Below, in pieces: positions 45,303-53,906 of a stretch of DNA of 64,000 nucleotides. The notes beneath the pieces are model-generated. The model worked only from the letters and a program-made list of their open reading frames with translations. It ran no database searches and was not told the DNA's origin. The DNA is from Rugamonas rubra. Lineage in GTDB: Bacteria > Pseudomonadota > Gammaproteobacteria > Burkholderiales > Burkholderiaceae_D. Made by a program: the position numbers and the translations under genes. The stretch covers positions 310,001 to 374,000 of the forward strand of contig NZ_FOTW01000004.1 in assembly GCF_900114705.1 (NCBI RefSeq), in the 5' to 3' direction. Position 1 is the stretch's first letter; each line of letters opens with the position of its first letter.

Positions 45303-46883
45303 CGCTTGCGCCGGGTTTTTCGCCCGCGACGCGGCATTTCGCCGCGCCGCCAGCCAGGCGCCGCCCAGGGCCAGGGCGGCCAGGGCGAGGAATAGTTTAT
45401 TGCCCCAAAGTATGTACGGCGTGCTGCCGGCCATGCCCTGCACCGTCGCCGCCAGGGTGCCACGGGTATCGGGCGCCAGCTCAGCCCGCACCACGCCACG
45501 GCCGTCGATGACGGCGGTGGCGCCGGTGTTGGTCGCGCGCAGCATCGGCCGGCCTGTCTCCAGCGTGCGCATCTGCGAGATCTGCAGGTGTTGTGGAATG
45601 GCGATGGTGGCGCCGAACCAGGCCAGGTTGGAGACGTTGAGCAGCAGGGTGGCCGGCAGCTGGCCGGCGGCCGGGTGGTTCAGCTGCTCGGCGATCTCCT
45701 CGCCGAACAAGTCCTCGTAGCAGATGTTGGGCAGCACGCGCTGGTCCTTGACGGCCAGCGCCGGCTGCACGGCGGCGCCACGGGTCTGGTCGCCCAGCGG
45801 GATCGACATCAGGTCGACGAACCAGCGGAAACCGAGCGGGATGAACTCGCCGAACGGCACCAGGTGGTGCTTGTCGTAGCGGTAGACGGCGGCGCCGGCG
45901 CGCGGCGCGATGCCGATCACGCTGTTGTGGTAGACGCTGGGACTGTCGGCCAGCGGGATGCCGAGCACCAGGCTGCTGCCGGTCTTCTGGGTAAACTGGG
46001 CCAGCGTCGGCAGGTAGTCGGGCGGCAGCTGCTGCGGCAGCAGTACCACCGCCGTCTCCGGCGTGGCGATCAGGTCGGCCGGGGCGGCCATGATGGCCTC
46101 CTGGTACTGGCGCAGCGTGGTCATGACGTGGGCGCCGTTGAACTTCTCGTCCTGCGGGATGTTGCCCTGTAAAAGACGGACGCTGATCGGTTTGCCCTCG
46201 GCGTGGGTCCAGTGCAGCTGGCCCAGGCCCAGGCCGGCGGCCATGATGCCGGCGACGAGGCCGGCGGCGCGCCAGCGGGTGCGGTGCGCCAGCAGCAGCA
46301 GGGCGCCGGCGCAGACGGCGGCCAGCCAGCCGAGGCCGTAGACGCCGACGATGGCGGCGTAGCCGGCCAGCGGGCCGTGGTTGTGGGCGTAGCCGGCCGA
46401 CAGCCAGGGGAAGCCGGTGAACAGCCAGCCACGGATCCATTCGAACAGCGCCCACATGGCCGGCAGCAGCAGCAGGTTGGCGGCCGGCAGCGGCAGCGCC
46501 CAGCGCCGGCGCAGCCAGGCGGCGCCGCCCATCGCCAGGGCGACGTAGGCGCCCATGCCGAAGGCCAGCAGGGCGACGGCGGCGGCCGCCAGCGGCGCGG
46601 CCATGCCGCCGAAGTTGTGCAGGGAGACGTAGAGCCAGTGGGTGCCGGCGGCGGTCCAGCCGAAGCCGAAGGCCCAGCCGACCAGCGCCGCGCTTTTCGG
46701 CGTGGCGCTGCGCAGCACCTGGTAGAACAGCACGGCCAGGCCGAGGATCTGCAGCGGCCACCAGCCGAAGGGGGCGAAGGCGAACACGCAGGCGGCGCCG
46801 GCCAGCGCGGCGATGGCCATGCGGCCACGGGTGCTGCGTTGGGGCGGGGGAGGGGCGTCGGGGCGGGCGGAGCGAAAACGCAT
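45297..46883 (-). CDS. lnt: Apolipoprotein N-acyltransferase Lnt
   Basis: Lnt adds the third acyl chain to outer-membrane lipoproteins at the periplasmic face of the inner membrane. The 528-residue protein has about seven N-terminal hydrophobic segments followed by a nitrilase-fold domain. Catalytic residues are visible as Glu276 (TPETAVVLLP), Lys338 (YDKHHLVPFGEF) and Cys388 (NICYEDLFG). A C-terminal membrane helix closes the protein. It starts one base after corC, the usual corC-lnt pairing. Confidence 0.96.
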   Translation of the reverse strand: MRFRSARPDAPPPPQRSTRGRMAIAALAGAACVFAFAPFGWWPLQILGLAVLFYQVLRSATPKSAALVGWAFGFGWTAAGTHWLYVSLHNFGGMAAPLAAAAVALLAFGMGAYVALAMGGAAWLRRRWALPLPAANLLLLPAMWALFEWIRGWLFTGFPWLSAGYAHNHGPLAGYAAIVGVYGLGWLAAVCAGALLLLAHRTRWRAAGLVAGIMAAGLGLGQLHWTHAEGKPISVRLLQGNIPQDEKFNGAHVMTTLRQYQEAIMAAPADLIATPETAVVLLPQQLPPDYLPTLAQFTQKTGSSLVLGIPLADSPSVYHNSVIGIAPRAGAAVYRYDKHHLVPFGEFIPLGFRWFVDLMSIPLGDQTRGAAVQPALAVKDQRVLPNICYEDLFGEEIAEQLNHPAAGQLPATLLLNVSNLAWFGATIAIPQHLQISQMRTLETGRPMLRATNTGATAVIDGRGVVRAELAPDTRGTLAATVQGMAGSTPYILWGNKLFLALAALALGGAWLAARRNAASRAKNPAQAG

Positions 46884-46884
46884 G

Positions 46885-47763
46885 TCAGGCGTCGTCGCCT
46901 GGCGCGGTCGGCAGTTTTTCCACCAGCAGCACGTGGATCTGGCGGGCGTCGGCGCGCAGCACCTCGAAGCGCAGGCCCTCGAAGTCGAACACGTCGCCCT
47001 TGTGCGGCATGCGCGCCAGGTGCTTGGCGACCAGGCCGCCGATGGTGTCGACGTCGTCGTCGGGCAGCGCGGTGTCGAGCTCCTCGTTGAACTGCTCGAT
47101 CTCGGTCAGCGCCTTGATGCGCCAGCGCGGGCCGTGGACGCCCTCCTTGATCGAGAGGATGTTGTCCTCCTCCTCGTCGAAGTCGTACTCGTCCTCGATG
47201 TCGCCGACGATCTGCTCGAGCACGTCCTCGATGGTGATCAGGCCGGCCACGCCGCTGTACTCGTCGACCACGATGGCCATGTGGTTGTGGTTGGCGCGGA
47301 AGTCGCGCAGCAGCACGTTCAGGCGCTTCGACTCGGGGATGAAGATGGCCGGGCGCAGCATGTCGCGCACGTCGAAGGACTCCTCGGCGTAGTAGCGCAG
47401 CAGGTCCTTGGCCAAGAGGATGCCGATCACCTTGTCGCGCTCGCCCTCGATGGCGGGGAAGCGCGAGTGCGCCGTCTGCAGCACGGTCGGCATCCATTCC
47501 TCGATCGGCTTGGAGATGTCGATCACGTCCATTTGCGAGCGGGGGATCATGATGTCGCGGGCGGACAGGTCCGACACCTGGAACACGCCTTCGATCATCG
47601 ACAGGGCGTCGGCGTCGATCAGGTTGCGTTCGTGGGCGTCATGCAGAACTTCGAGCAGTTCCGCGCGGTTCTCGGGCTCGGGGGAAATCAGTGCGGTCAG
47701 GCGTTCAAACAGTGACCGGTGGGGCTTGGCGTCAGTCTTGACGCCACTAGGGTGCTCTTGCAT
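46885..47763 (-). CDS. corC: CorC/HlyC-type CBS-pair transporter-associated protein
   Basis: A cytoplasmic 292-residue protein with a CBS pair (DIMIPRSQMDVIDI to MAIVVDEYSGVAGLITIEDVLEQIVG) and a C-terminal CorC_HlyC domain (HLARMPHKGDVFDFEGLRFEV). The family is linked to Mg2+/Co2+ efflux and often to CorA. I chose ATG 47763 (MQEHPSGVKT); the alternative TTG at 47820 adds 19 residues. It forms a block with lnt, ybeY and phoH; corA itself is encoded about 39 kb away in this window. Confidence 0.94.
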   Translation of the reverse strand: MQEHPSGVKTDAKPHRSLFERLTALISPEPENRAELLEVLHDAHERNLIDADALSMIEGVFQVSDLSARDIMIPRSQMDVIDISKPIEEWMPTVLQTAHSRFPAIEGERDKVIGILLAKDLLRYYAEESFDVRDMLRPAIFIPESKRLNVLLRDFRANHNHMAIVVDEYSGVAGLITIEDVLEQIVGDIEDEYDFDEEEDNILSIKEGVHGPRWRIKALTEIEQFNEELDTALPDDDVDTIGGLVAKHLARMPHKGDVFDFEGLRFEVLRADARQIHVLLVEKLPTAPGDDA

Positions 47764-47868
47764 AGGAGGCGTGAGCCGTTGTTTCGAAGGGGTATAGGAT
47801 ACACCAAATGGACGGGGCAAACGGATTTTGTCAAAAGGACATGTCCGCCTGCGCCGCCATCGGTGGAC

Positions 47869-48342
47869 TTAGCCGGCCGCGTCGGCGTAGGGATCGGCGA
47901 TGCCCAGCGCGGCCAGGATCGCGGTCTCCAGGCCCTCCATCTCGGCGGCCTCGGCGTCGTCCATGTGGTCGTAGCCCTGGGCGTGCAGCACGCCGTGGAC
48001 GATCAGGTGGGCGCTGTGCTGCTCGACCGTCTTGTGCTGCTCGGCCGCCTCGCGCTCGAGCACGTCGGTGCAGAGGATGATGTCGGCCTGGGTCGGCGCG
48101 TCGTCGGCCATCTGCTCGCCCTCGTTGTAGGCGAAGGTCAGCACGTTGGTGGCGTAGTCCTTGCCGCGGTAGTCGCGGTTCAGCGCCTGGCCCTCGGCGG
48201 CGGCGACGAAGCGGATGGTCAGCTCGGCCGGCGCCAGCAGCGCGGCCTGGACCCAGCGGCGCACCTTGGCGCGGGTGATGCTCGCCTGCAGGCGGGCGTC
48301 GGGGTATTGCACCGACAGCGAGAGTTTATTTTTTTCGGACAT
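47869..48342 (-). CDS. ybeY: Endoribonuclease YbeY
   Basis: A zinc-dependent endoribonuclease needed for 16S rRNA 3' maturation and ribosome quality control. The 157-residue protein has RDYRGKDYATNVLTF and the metal motif HGVLHAQGYDH with His116, His120 and His126. It overlaps the 3' end of phoH by 17 bases, a conserved arrangement that couples the two. Confidence 0.97.
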   Translation of the reverse strand: MSEKNKLSLSVQYPDARLQASITRAKVRRWVQAALLAPAELTIRFVAAAEGQALNRDYRGKDYATNVLTFAYNEGEQMADDAPTQADIILCTDVLEREAAEQHKTVEQHSAHLIVHGVLHAQGYDHMDDAEAAEMEGLETAILAALGIADPYADAAG

Positions 48343-49372
48343 TTTTGACGGCGGTGGGTTTGATCAAATGGGTGATGTCGGCGTTGGCTTCCTGCGCCGC
48401 CTCGTAGGCGTCGACGATGCGCGCCACCAGCGGGTGGCGCACCACGTCCTCGCTGCCGAACTGGGTGAAGGCGATGCCGCGCACTTCGCGCAGCACGGCG
48501 ATGGCGTCGACCAGGCCGCTCTTCTGGCTCTTGTGCAGGTCGATCTGGGTGACGTCGCCGGTGACCACGGCCTTGCTGCCGAAGCCGATGCGGGTCAGGA
48601 ACATCTTCATTTGCTCGACGGTGGTGTTCTGCGCCTCGTCGAGGATGACGAAGGCGTGGTTCAGCGTGCGCCCGCGCATGTAGGCCAGCGGGGCCACCTC
48701 GATGATCTGCTTCTCGAACATCTTCTGCGTGCGGTCGAAGCCGAGCAGGTCGTACAGCGCGTCGTACAGCGGGCGCAGGTAGGGGTCGACCTTCTGCGCC
48801 AGGTCGCCGGGCAGGAAGCCGAGCCGTTCGCCGGCCTCGACGGCGGGACGGGTCAGGATGATGCGCTTGACGGCGTCGCGCTCGAGGGCGTCGACGGCGC
48901 AGGCCACCGCCAGGTAGGTCTTGCCGGTGCCGGCCGGGCCGACGCCGAAGCTGATGTCGTGCTCGAGGATGTGGCGCAGGTATTTGATCTGGTGCGGCGT
49001 GCGGCCGCGCAGGTCGGTGCGGCGCGTCTTGAGCACCGGGCTGGCGATGTCGGGCTCGACGAAGGCGGTCGGGGCGTGGTGCTCGCTGGCGGCCGACAGG
49101 CCGGCGCGCTGCTCGACCAGGGCCAGTTGCACCTCCTCGATCGGCACCACCTTGTTGGCGATCTGGTAGAACTGCTCGAGGATCTCGACGGCGCGCTCGG
49201 CGTTGCTGCCGCTGACGATGAACTTTTCGCCGCGGCGGAAGATGGTGACGTCGAGCGCGGCGGAGATCTGCCGCAGGTTCTCGTCGAGCGGGCCGCACAG
49301 GTGGGCCAGGCGCGTGTTATCGAGCGGCTCGGGGATGAAGTAGTGCGGCTGGACTGGGGTCTTGGTTTTCAA
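48326..49372 (-). CDS. phoH: PhoH-like ATPase
   Basis: A cytoplasmic PhoH-family ATPase, 348 residues, associated with YbeY in RNA metabolism. A KH-like N-terminal region precedes the ATPase core: Walker A GPAGTGKT (145-152), LTRPAVEAGERLGFLPGDL, Walker B VILDEAQNT (242-250), and TGDVTQIDL. The likely start is TTG 49372 (MKTKTPVQPHYF), because further upstream the frame becomes low complexity and no ATG or GTG suits; the ribosome binding site (AAGAAG) is weak. Confidence 0.93.
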   Translation of the reverse strand: MKTKTPVQPHYFIPEPLDNTRLAHLCGPLDENLRQISAALDVTIFRRGEKFIVSGSNAERAVEILEQFYQIANKVVPIEEVQLALVEQRAGLSAASEHHAPTAFVEPDIASPVLKTRRTDLRGRTPHQIKYLRHILEHDISFGVGPAGTGKTYLAVACAVDALERDAVKRIILTRPAVEAGERLGFLPGDLAQKVDPYLRPLYDALYDLLGFDRTQKMFEKQIIEVAPLAYMRGRTLNHAFVILDEAQNTTVEQMKMFLTRIGFGSKAVVTGDVTQIDLHKSQKSGLVDAIAVLREVRGIAFTQFGSEDVVRHPLVARIVDAYEAAQEANADITHLIKPTAVKNVRKK

Positions 49373-49563
49373 TGGGACGTGTGCTTCTTGTGTGAGGGCG
49401 CGGCGGCGTGGCCGCGGCGCGCCGGGCGGGGCGCAGCGGCCGGGCTGGGCACTGCGGCCGCAGGGTGGTGGCGGCGCGGCGGCGCGCCGGCCGGATAGGC
49501 GTAAGTGTAACGTAAATTGCCGGGGTGGACAGCCTGTCCGGCCGCGCCGGCGCGGTTTTTTGC

Positions 49564-49591
49564 TTGCATTCCCGCCGCCGCGCTCTACAGT
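49564..49591 (+). promoter_or_regulatory. Sigma-70-like promoter for the small coiled-coil gene
   Basis: TTGCAT (49564-49569), a 16-base spacer and TACAGT (49586-49591), about 60 bases before the ATG of the gene at 49652. The 279-base gap from phoH to 49651 is otherwise very GC-rich and I see nothing else in it. Confidence 0.45.
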
Positions 49592-49651
49592 GAAGATGTA
49601 GCCCGCCGGCAATGTTCGGCGCCGCCGCCCCCCCCTCGATAGGAGCCCGCC

Positions 49652-49948
49652 ATGTCCGTTCGTCCCGCCGCCCCCGCCGGCCCCGCCACGCCGGCCACCA
49701 ATCTGCAGCAGACCGCCCAACGCCGCAGCGAGCGGCGCGTCGACGACAGCCAGCAGGCCGAGCGCAGCCAGCAGGCGCGCGCCGGCGGCAAGGCGGCCGA
49801 GTCGGCCGCCAAGCTGGGCGAGCGCGAGCAGGCCGCCAAGGCCGAGCAGCAGCGCCAGGCCGGCGCCCGCGTCGAGGCGGCGCAGCAGCAGGTCAAGGCG
49901 CAGCAGGAGCGCGCCACCCTGGGCCGGCATATCGACACCACCGCCTGA
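49652..49948 (+). CDS. Small charged coiled-coil hypothetical protein
   Basis: A 98-residue protein rich in Ala, Gln, Glu and Arg. After a Pro/Ala-rich start, residues 20-90 are an uninterrupted helix pattern (DDSQQAERSQQARAGGKAA, KLGEREQAAKAEQQRQAG). There is no signal peptide, membrane segment or Cys. AGGAG lies seven bases before the ATG, and a plausible promoter lies upstream, so the gene is probably real. I cannot assign a function. Confidence 0.55.
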   Translation: MSVRPAAPAGPATPATNLQQTAQRRSERRVDDSQQAERSQQARAGGKAAESAAKLGEREQAAKAEQQRQAGARVEAAQQQVKAQQERATLGRHIDTTA

Positions 49949-50258
49949 GTCCCCCGGTTTCACTTGCGCGACGCTCGCCGGCCGGCGCTCGCCGCACGTC
50001 CCGCCGTCCCCCGCCGTCCCCCGCCATCCCTCCCTTTGCACCGCCGCGTGGCGGCCGCCGCGCCCGATATTTCACAGTTGTCCGGGCGGCGGCCAGGCCG
50101 CCGGCCGCCCGGCCATCCATTTTGTAACAATTTCCTACAGGTTCTTGCGTGCGCCACCCATCGCCGCCATGTGTTGAAATGGCATCAAAGTTGTCAAGCT
50201 TTCCAGCCAATGATTGATCTTACACAATCTTCGCTGGTGCCCGCCAAGGGGGAAACTA
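49949..50258. other. Intergenic region without recognised gene
   Basis: A 310-base stretch after the coiled-coil gene. The first half is C-rich with CCCGCCGTC-like repeats, and GGCGGCGGCCAGGCCGCCGG is a hairpin-forming tract near 50090. The second half (from about 50120) becomes AT-richer toward the promoter-like site at 50259. No open frame there has a ribosome binding site or family resemblance. Confidence 0.5.
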
Positions 50259-50290
50259 GCAATTTTGGTATAGAATATTGTTTAAATTGC
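50259..50290 (+). promoter_or_regulatory. Promoter-like AT-rich site with flanking inverted repeat
   Basis: GCAATTT (50259-50265) and AAATTGC (50284-50290) are perfect inverted arms around TATAGAAT (50269-50276). TAGAAT is a good -10 element, but no -35 is visible at the correct distance, so an activator may be needed; the arms could be its operator. It lies 23 bases before the start of the short gene at 50313. Confidence 0.5.
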
Positions 50291-50312
50291 AATGCAAAAA
50301 AGGAGGGCGAGA

Positions 50313-50384
50313 GTGGCTGGCATCGCCGCCGGCGCGCCAGGCGCGGGCGGGGAGATAGGCAACAACCCTGGCGGGGGTCTCTAA
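50313..50384 (+). CDS. Possible 23-residue glycine-rich peptide gene
   Basis: A GTG-started frame of 23 codons ending in TAA, encoding a peptide that begins MAGIAAGAPGAGG and ends GNNPGGGL. The ribosome binding site AAAAAAGGAGG lies six bases before the GTG and is among the strongest in the window, directly after a promoter-like AT-rich site. The peptide has no Cys, no signal and no basic residues. It may be a leader peptide for the downstream Xre-like gene (57 bases later) or a small protein in its own right. It is too short to prove from one sequence. Confidence 0.4.
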   Translation: MAGIAAGAPGAGGEIGNNPGGGL

Positions 50385-50441
50385 GTCGCCCTTAAGTTCG
50401 GAACCGCACTATTTGATTCACCAACACAGACGAGGAAAATC

Positions 50442-50777
50442 ATGGCACATCACGCGCTTGCATCCCAAGAGAGCTACAACCCCAACCATCTGCTCGACAT
50501 CCTGCTCGGCAAGATGCAGTTGAAGAACGACGCCGCCCTGTCGCGCCTGCTCGAAGTGGCGCCGCCGGTGATCAGCAAGATCCGCCACCACCGCCTGCCG
50601 GTCGGCGCCTCGCTGCTGATCCGCATGCACGAGGTGACCGGCATGAGCATCCGCGACCTGCGCGACTTGATGGGCGACCGGCGCACCAAGTACCGCCTGT
50701 CCGACGCCCAGGGCCGGCCCAAGCCGGAAGACCGTGGCGACAAGAAGGAAGCCGGCGGCAACTACGCCCACCACTGA
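50442..50777 (+). CDS. Xre-like helix-turn-helix small protein
   Basis: A 111-residue protein. Residues about 28-80 read LKNDAALSRLLEVAPPVISK, then IRHHRLPVGASLLIRMHEVT and GMSIRDLRDLMG, which has the spacing of a Cro/C1-type HTH (five helices). The tail is charged and ends GGNYAHH. GAGG precedes the ATG. It has no partner gene; a DNA-binding role is inference. It may be co-transcribed with the short frame at 50313. It is convergent with the HDOD gene. Confidence 0.65.
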   Translation: MAHHALASQESYNPNHLLDILLGKMQLKNDAALSRLLEVAPPVISKIRHHRLPVGASLLIRMHEVTGMSIRDLRDLMGDRRTKYRLSDAQGRPKPEDRGDKKEAGGNYAHH

Positions 50778-50820
50778 GGCGGGCCGGGCCGGCGCCCCGG
50801 CGGCGCGCGGCCGGCCTTGC

Positions 50821-51687
50821 TCAGGAGAGCAGGGCCATGGTGATCTCCTCGTACTGCAGCTCGGTTTCGCGGAACAGCTGGAGGTAGACGGCCTCGTCGA
50901 GGCCGAGCGCGTTCCAGGCCACCGGCGAGACGGGCGGCACCAGGCCGTCGGGCGCCTGCGCCAGGTCGAGCGCGTGGACCACGGCGTCGGCCACGTGGAT
51001 GATGGCGGCGAGGAAGCCGGCGCCCGGCTTTTCCGGGTCGTGGTGGCCGCCGATGGCCAGCCGCATGGTGTCGGAGAAGTTCCAGTGCTCGGCCAGCGCC
51101 ATGCCGGCCTCGACGTGGTCGATGCCCAGCACGGCCCGTTCGGCGTCGAGCATGAAGCAGTCGTGCTCGGCGCGGTAGGCCAGCGCCTGCTCGTAGCGCT
51201 CGGGGAAGCTGGCCACCAGCACCAGCCGGCCGATGTCGTGCAGCAGGCCGGCGGTGAAGGCGTAGTCCTGGTTGAAGCGCATCTGCCGCGCCAGCACCTT
51301 GGCGCAGGCGGCGGTGGCGATCGAGTGGCGCCAGAAGGCGCGGTGGTCGAAGCCGCGGCAGCGGCCCTCGGCGAAGCAGCCGGTGACGGCCGCCGCCGTG
51401 ATCAGGTTGCGCGTGGTCTGGAAGCCCAGGTAGGTGATCGCCTGCTGGATGGTGGTCACCTTGATCTGCAGGCCGTACAGCGAGGAGTTGGCCAGGCGCA
51501 AGGTCTTGGCCGTCAGCGCCTGGTCGTTCGACACCTTCTTGGCCAGCACCGAGATGTCGACGTCCTCCTGGTCGATGCTGTTGAGCAGCTCCATGACCAC
51601 CGCCGGCAGCGACGGCAGGTCCTCCAAGTTCTTGACGACGTCGTCGTAGCTCAGCGGCAGCGGGGCGGGGACGGCGGCGGCGCTCAT
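50821..51687 (-). CDS. HDOD-domain signalling protein
   Basis: A 288-residue cytoplasmic protein that is almost entirely an HDOD domain: LPSLPAVVMELLNSIDQEDV, VSNDQALTAKTLRLANSSLYG, ITYLGFQTTRNLITAAAV, AFTAGLLHDIGRLVLV and IGGHHDP. HDOD proteins resemble HD-GYP phosphodiesterases but usually lack activity and act as signalling scaffolds. Its ATG overlaps the stop of the gene upstream (ATGA), so the two are co-translated. Confidence 0.93.
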   Translation of the reverse strand: MSAAAVPAPLPLSYDDVVKNLEDLPSLPAVVMELLNSIDQEDVDISVLAKKVSNDQALTAKTLRLANSSLYGLQIKVTTIQQAITYLGFQTTRNLITAAAVTGCFAEGRCRGFDHRAFWRHSIATAACAKVLARQMRFNQDYAFTAGLLHDIGRLVLVASFPERYEQALAYRAEHDCFMLDAERAVLGIDHVEAGMALAEHWNFSDTMRLAIGGHHDPEKPGAGFLAAIIHVADAVVHALDLAQAPDGLVPPVSPVAWNALGLDEAVYLQLFRETELQYEEITMALLS

Positions 51688-52025
51688 GCCGGCTCCCCTG
51701 GCGCGCCGGCGCGGAAATGGCTGACGTGGCTGCGCAGCAGGGCGGTGGCCCAGTCCTGCTCCGCCTCCGGGTCGTTCTTGCGGAACAGGTGGGCGATGCG
51801 CTCGAGCCGTTGTTCGCGCTCGGCGGCCAGTTGCTCGGCCGAGACGGGCTGCAGGGCGATCGGCAGCACGGCGATGCCGTGGCGCGGCATCAGCGCGATC
51901 ATCGCCTCGCTCAGCACCGTGCCCTGCGGCAGCAGCACGTGGCCCTGCACGTCGAGCAGCTCGTCCGACAAGCTCATGCCCGGCAGCACTTGCGCCAGCG
52001 GCAGCTGCTGGTAGTTGGTGGTCAT
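51684..52025 (-). CDS. DUF3391-like small protein coupled to HDOD partner
   Basis: A 113-residue soluble protein. Residues 8-55 read QLPLAQVLPGMSLSDELLDV and GHVLLPQGTVLSEAMIALMP, then RHGIAVLPI. This pattern resembles the N-terminal segment found before HD-GYP domains in longer proteins; here it stands alone. The rest is a charged helix (EREQRLERIAHLFRKND). GGGAGG lies five bases before ATG 52025. Its stop overlaps the HDOD start. Together the pair looks like a split version of a single HD-type signalling protein. It is divergent from the histidine kinase gene. Confidence 0.7.
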   Translation of the reverse strand: MTTNYQQLPLAQVLPGMSLSDELLDVQGHVLLPQGTVLSEAMIALMPRHGIAVLPIALQPVSAEQLAAEREQRLERIAHLFRKNDPEAEQDWATALLRSHVSHFRAGAPGEPA

Positions 52026-52237
52026 ACATCCTCCCTGATCGCTTTGTCCGATCTTACCATTGCCGGCCGGCCATGTCTGCCGCGCCCTGCATTGACGCTT
52101 CGCAACGTTGCGCTGCATCAGGCGGCGCGCGGTGGCAGGAGGTGGCAACTTCTTGCCAAGTCGCGGGGCTTCCCGTACATTGGGGCGTTGCCGTCGAAAA
52201 CAGCTGGCGTCCCGCGCGGGCGAGGGGGGAGTGGTAG

Positions 52238-53827
52238 ATGTTTGGAATCCAAGGTCGGCTGACACTGCTGTTCGTGTTGATCGTCACGGTGGTGCTGGGC
52301 ATTTCCGGCACCTACGCCCAGTACAGCCTGGGCCACGAGCTCGAGGTCGGCAACCAGCGCCTGCGCCAGGGCGTGCTGACGCGCCTGCAGACCAGCCTGC
52401 CGTCGGCGCTGTGGGACCTGGACAAGGCCAAGGTCGACAACATCGTCGCCGCCGAGATGCTGCCGCCCGAGTTGGTGGCGATCCGCGTCTACGACACCTC
52501 GGTCGGCCTGTTCTCCGGCAAGCTGCGGCGCGACAACGGCGGCGTCGCCAGCCTCGACACCGACGCGCCGGTGCCCGGCTCGGCGGTGGTGGCCGAGCTG
52601 GCCTACCGCGACTCGGGCGCCGCCGGCGCCGCCCTGAAGCCGGTGATCGTCGGCCGCGTGGTGGTCAACTTCAGCCGCGCCCAGATCGACGCCACCCTGG
52701 CCGCCGAGGTGCGCCGCAAGGTCATCGAGGTGCTGCTGCTCGACTCGATCCTGGTGGCGGCGCTGGCGCTGAGCCTGCGCATCGTGTTCGACCCCCTGAA
52801 ACAGCTGCGCGACGGCCTGTTCGACCTGGCCACCCGCGGCAGCGACGAGGTCGAGGAGCTGGCCGACAACCGGCGCGACGAGCTCGGCGAGGTGATCCGC
52901 GGCTTCAACGCCATCCAGCGCAAGATCAAGTCGATCATCGCCCGCATCCGCGAGGCCGAGGACGAGGCGCGCAAGTCGGCGCAGGCGACGGCGCGGGCGA
53001 TGGACGACCTGCAGCGCACCCAGGAGTCGCTGCTGCAGGCCGAGCGGCTGGCCTCGCTGGGCGGCCTGGTGGCCGGCGTCGCCCACGAGATCAACACGCC
53101 GGTCGGCATCGCCCTGACCAGCGCCTCGGTGCTGATGGAGGCGACCGACAAGGTGCGCCAGGACGTGGCCGAGGGCAACATCAAGAAGTCCGACATCCTG
53201 CGCTACCTGGAGACGGCCGGCGAGAGCGCCCGCCTGATCATGAACAACGCCTACCGCGCCGCCCACCTGATCCACAGCTTCAAGCAGATCGCCGTCGACC
53301 AGGTCAGCGAGGCGCGCCGCCGCTTCGAGCTGCGCGACTACATCGGCGAGGTGGTCTCGAGCCTGCAGCCGAAGTTGAAGAAGACGCGGATCGCGGTGGC
53401 CATCGACTGCCCGGCCGACATCGTGCTCGACAGCTACCCCGGCGCGCTGGCCCAGGTGATCACCAACCTGACCCTGAACTGCCTCGAACACGCCTTCGAG
53501 CCCGAGGCCGAGGGTCGCATCGGCATCAACGTCAAGCGCGACGGCGACTGGATCGAGATGCAGGTGGTCGACGACGGCAAGGGCATCCCGGCCGACATGC
53601 TCGACAAGGTGTTCGACCCCTTCGTCACCACCCGGCGCGGCCAGGGCGGCACCGGCCTGGGATTGAACATCGTGTTCAACTTGATCGTCAAGCAGTTTGC
53701 CGGCAGCATCACGGTGAGCAGCACGCTCGGCCAGGGCGCCAGTTTCATGCTGCGCATGCCGCTCGTCACGCCGGTCGAGGCCGGCCATGCCGACGTCGCC
53801 ACGGCGGACGCCAAGGTCACCGCCTGA
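52238..53827 (+). CDS. Sensor histidine kinase (orphan)
   Basis: A 529-residue membrane kinase. One membrane helix (LTLLFVLIVTVVLGISGTY) precedes a periplasmic or extracytoplasmic domain, then a second helix (VLLLDSILVAALALSL) and a HAMP-like linker. The dimerisation helix carries His283 in AGVAHEINTPVG. The ATPase boxes are NLTLNCLEHAF (N), DDGKGIPAD (G1), FDPFVTTRR (F) and GGTGLGLNIV (G2). The H-box HEINTPVG is typical of kinases of the HWE-unrelated, NtrB-like type. No response regulator is adjacent. A good GGGGGAG-type site precedes the ATG. Confidence 0.93.
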   Translation: MFGIQGRLTLLFVLIVTVVLGISGTYAQYSLGHELEVGNQRLRQGVLTRLQTSLPSALWDLDKAKVDNIVAAEMLPPELVAIRVYDTSVGLFSGKLRRDNGGVASLDTDAPVPGSAVVAELAYRDSGAAGAALKPVIVGRVVVNFSRAQIDATLAAEVRRKVIEVLLLDSILVAALALSLRIVFDPLKQLRDGLFDLATRGSDEVEELADNRRDELGEVIRGFNAIQRKIKSIIARIREAEDEARKSAQATARAMDDLQRTQESLLQAERLASLGGLVAGVAHEINTPVGIALTSASVLMEATDKVRQDVAEGNIKKSDILRYLETAGESARLIMNNAYRAAHLIHSFKQIAVDQVSEARRRFELRDYIGEVVSSLQPKLKKTRIAVAIDCPADIVLDSYPGALAQVITNLTLNCLEHAFEPEAEGRIGINVKRDGDWIEMQVVDDGKGIPADMLDKVFDPFVTTRRGQGGTGLGLNIVFNLIVKQFAGSITVSSTLGQGASFMLRMPLVTPVEAGHADVATADAKVTA

Positions 53828-53849
53828 GCCGGGCCGGCGCGGCCGGCGC

Positions 53850-53898
53850 ATTAGGCCCGCTTATGCCCGGCCCCCAACGATTAGCCCCACTTATACGG
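53850..53898. repeat. Imperfect direct repeat upstream of the GST gene
   Basis: ATTAGGCCCGCTTATGCC (from 53850) and ATTAGCCCCACTTATACG (from 53880) match at 14 of 18 positions, and the start-to-start distance is 30 bases. They end just before the GGGAGG ribosome binding site at 53897. They may be a tandem regulator site, or the second copy may lie in the leader. Confidence 0.45.
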
Positions 53899-53906
53899 GA
53901 GGATGT

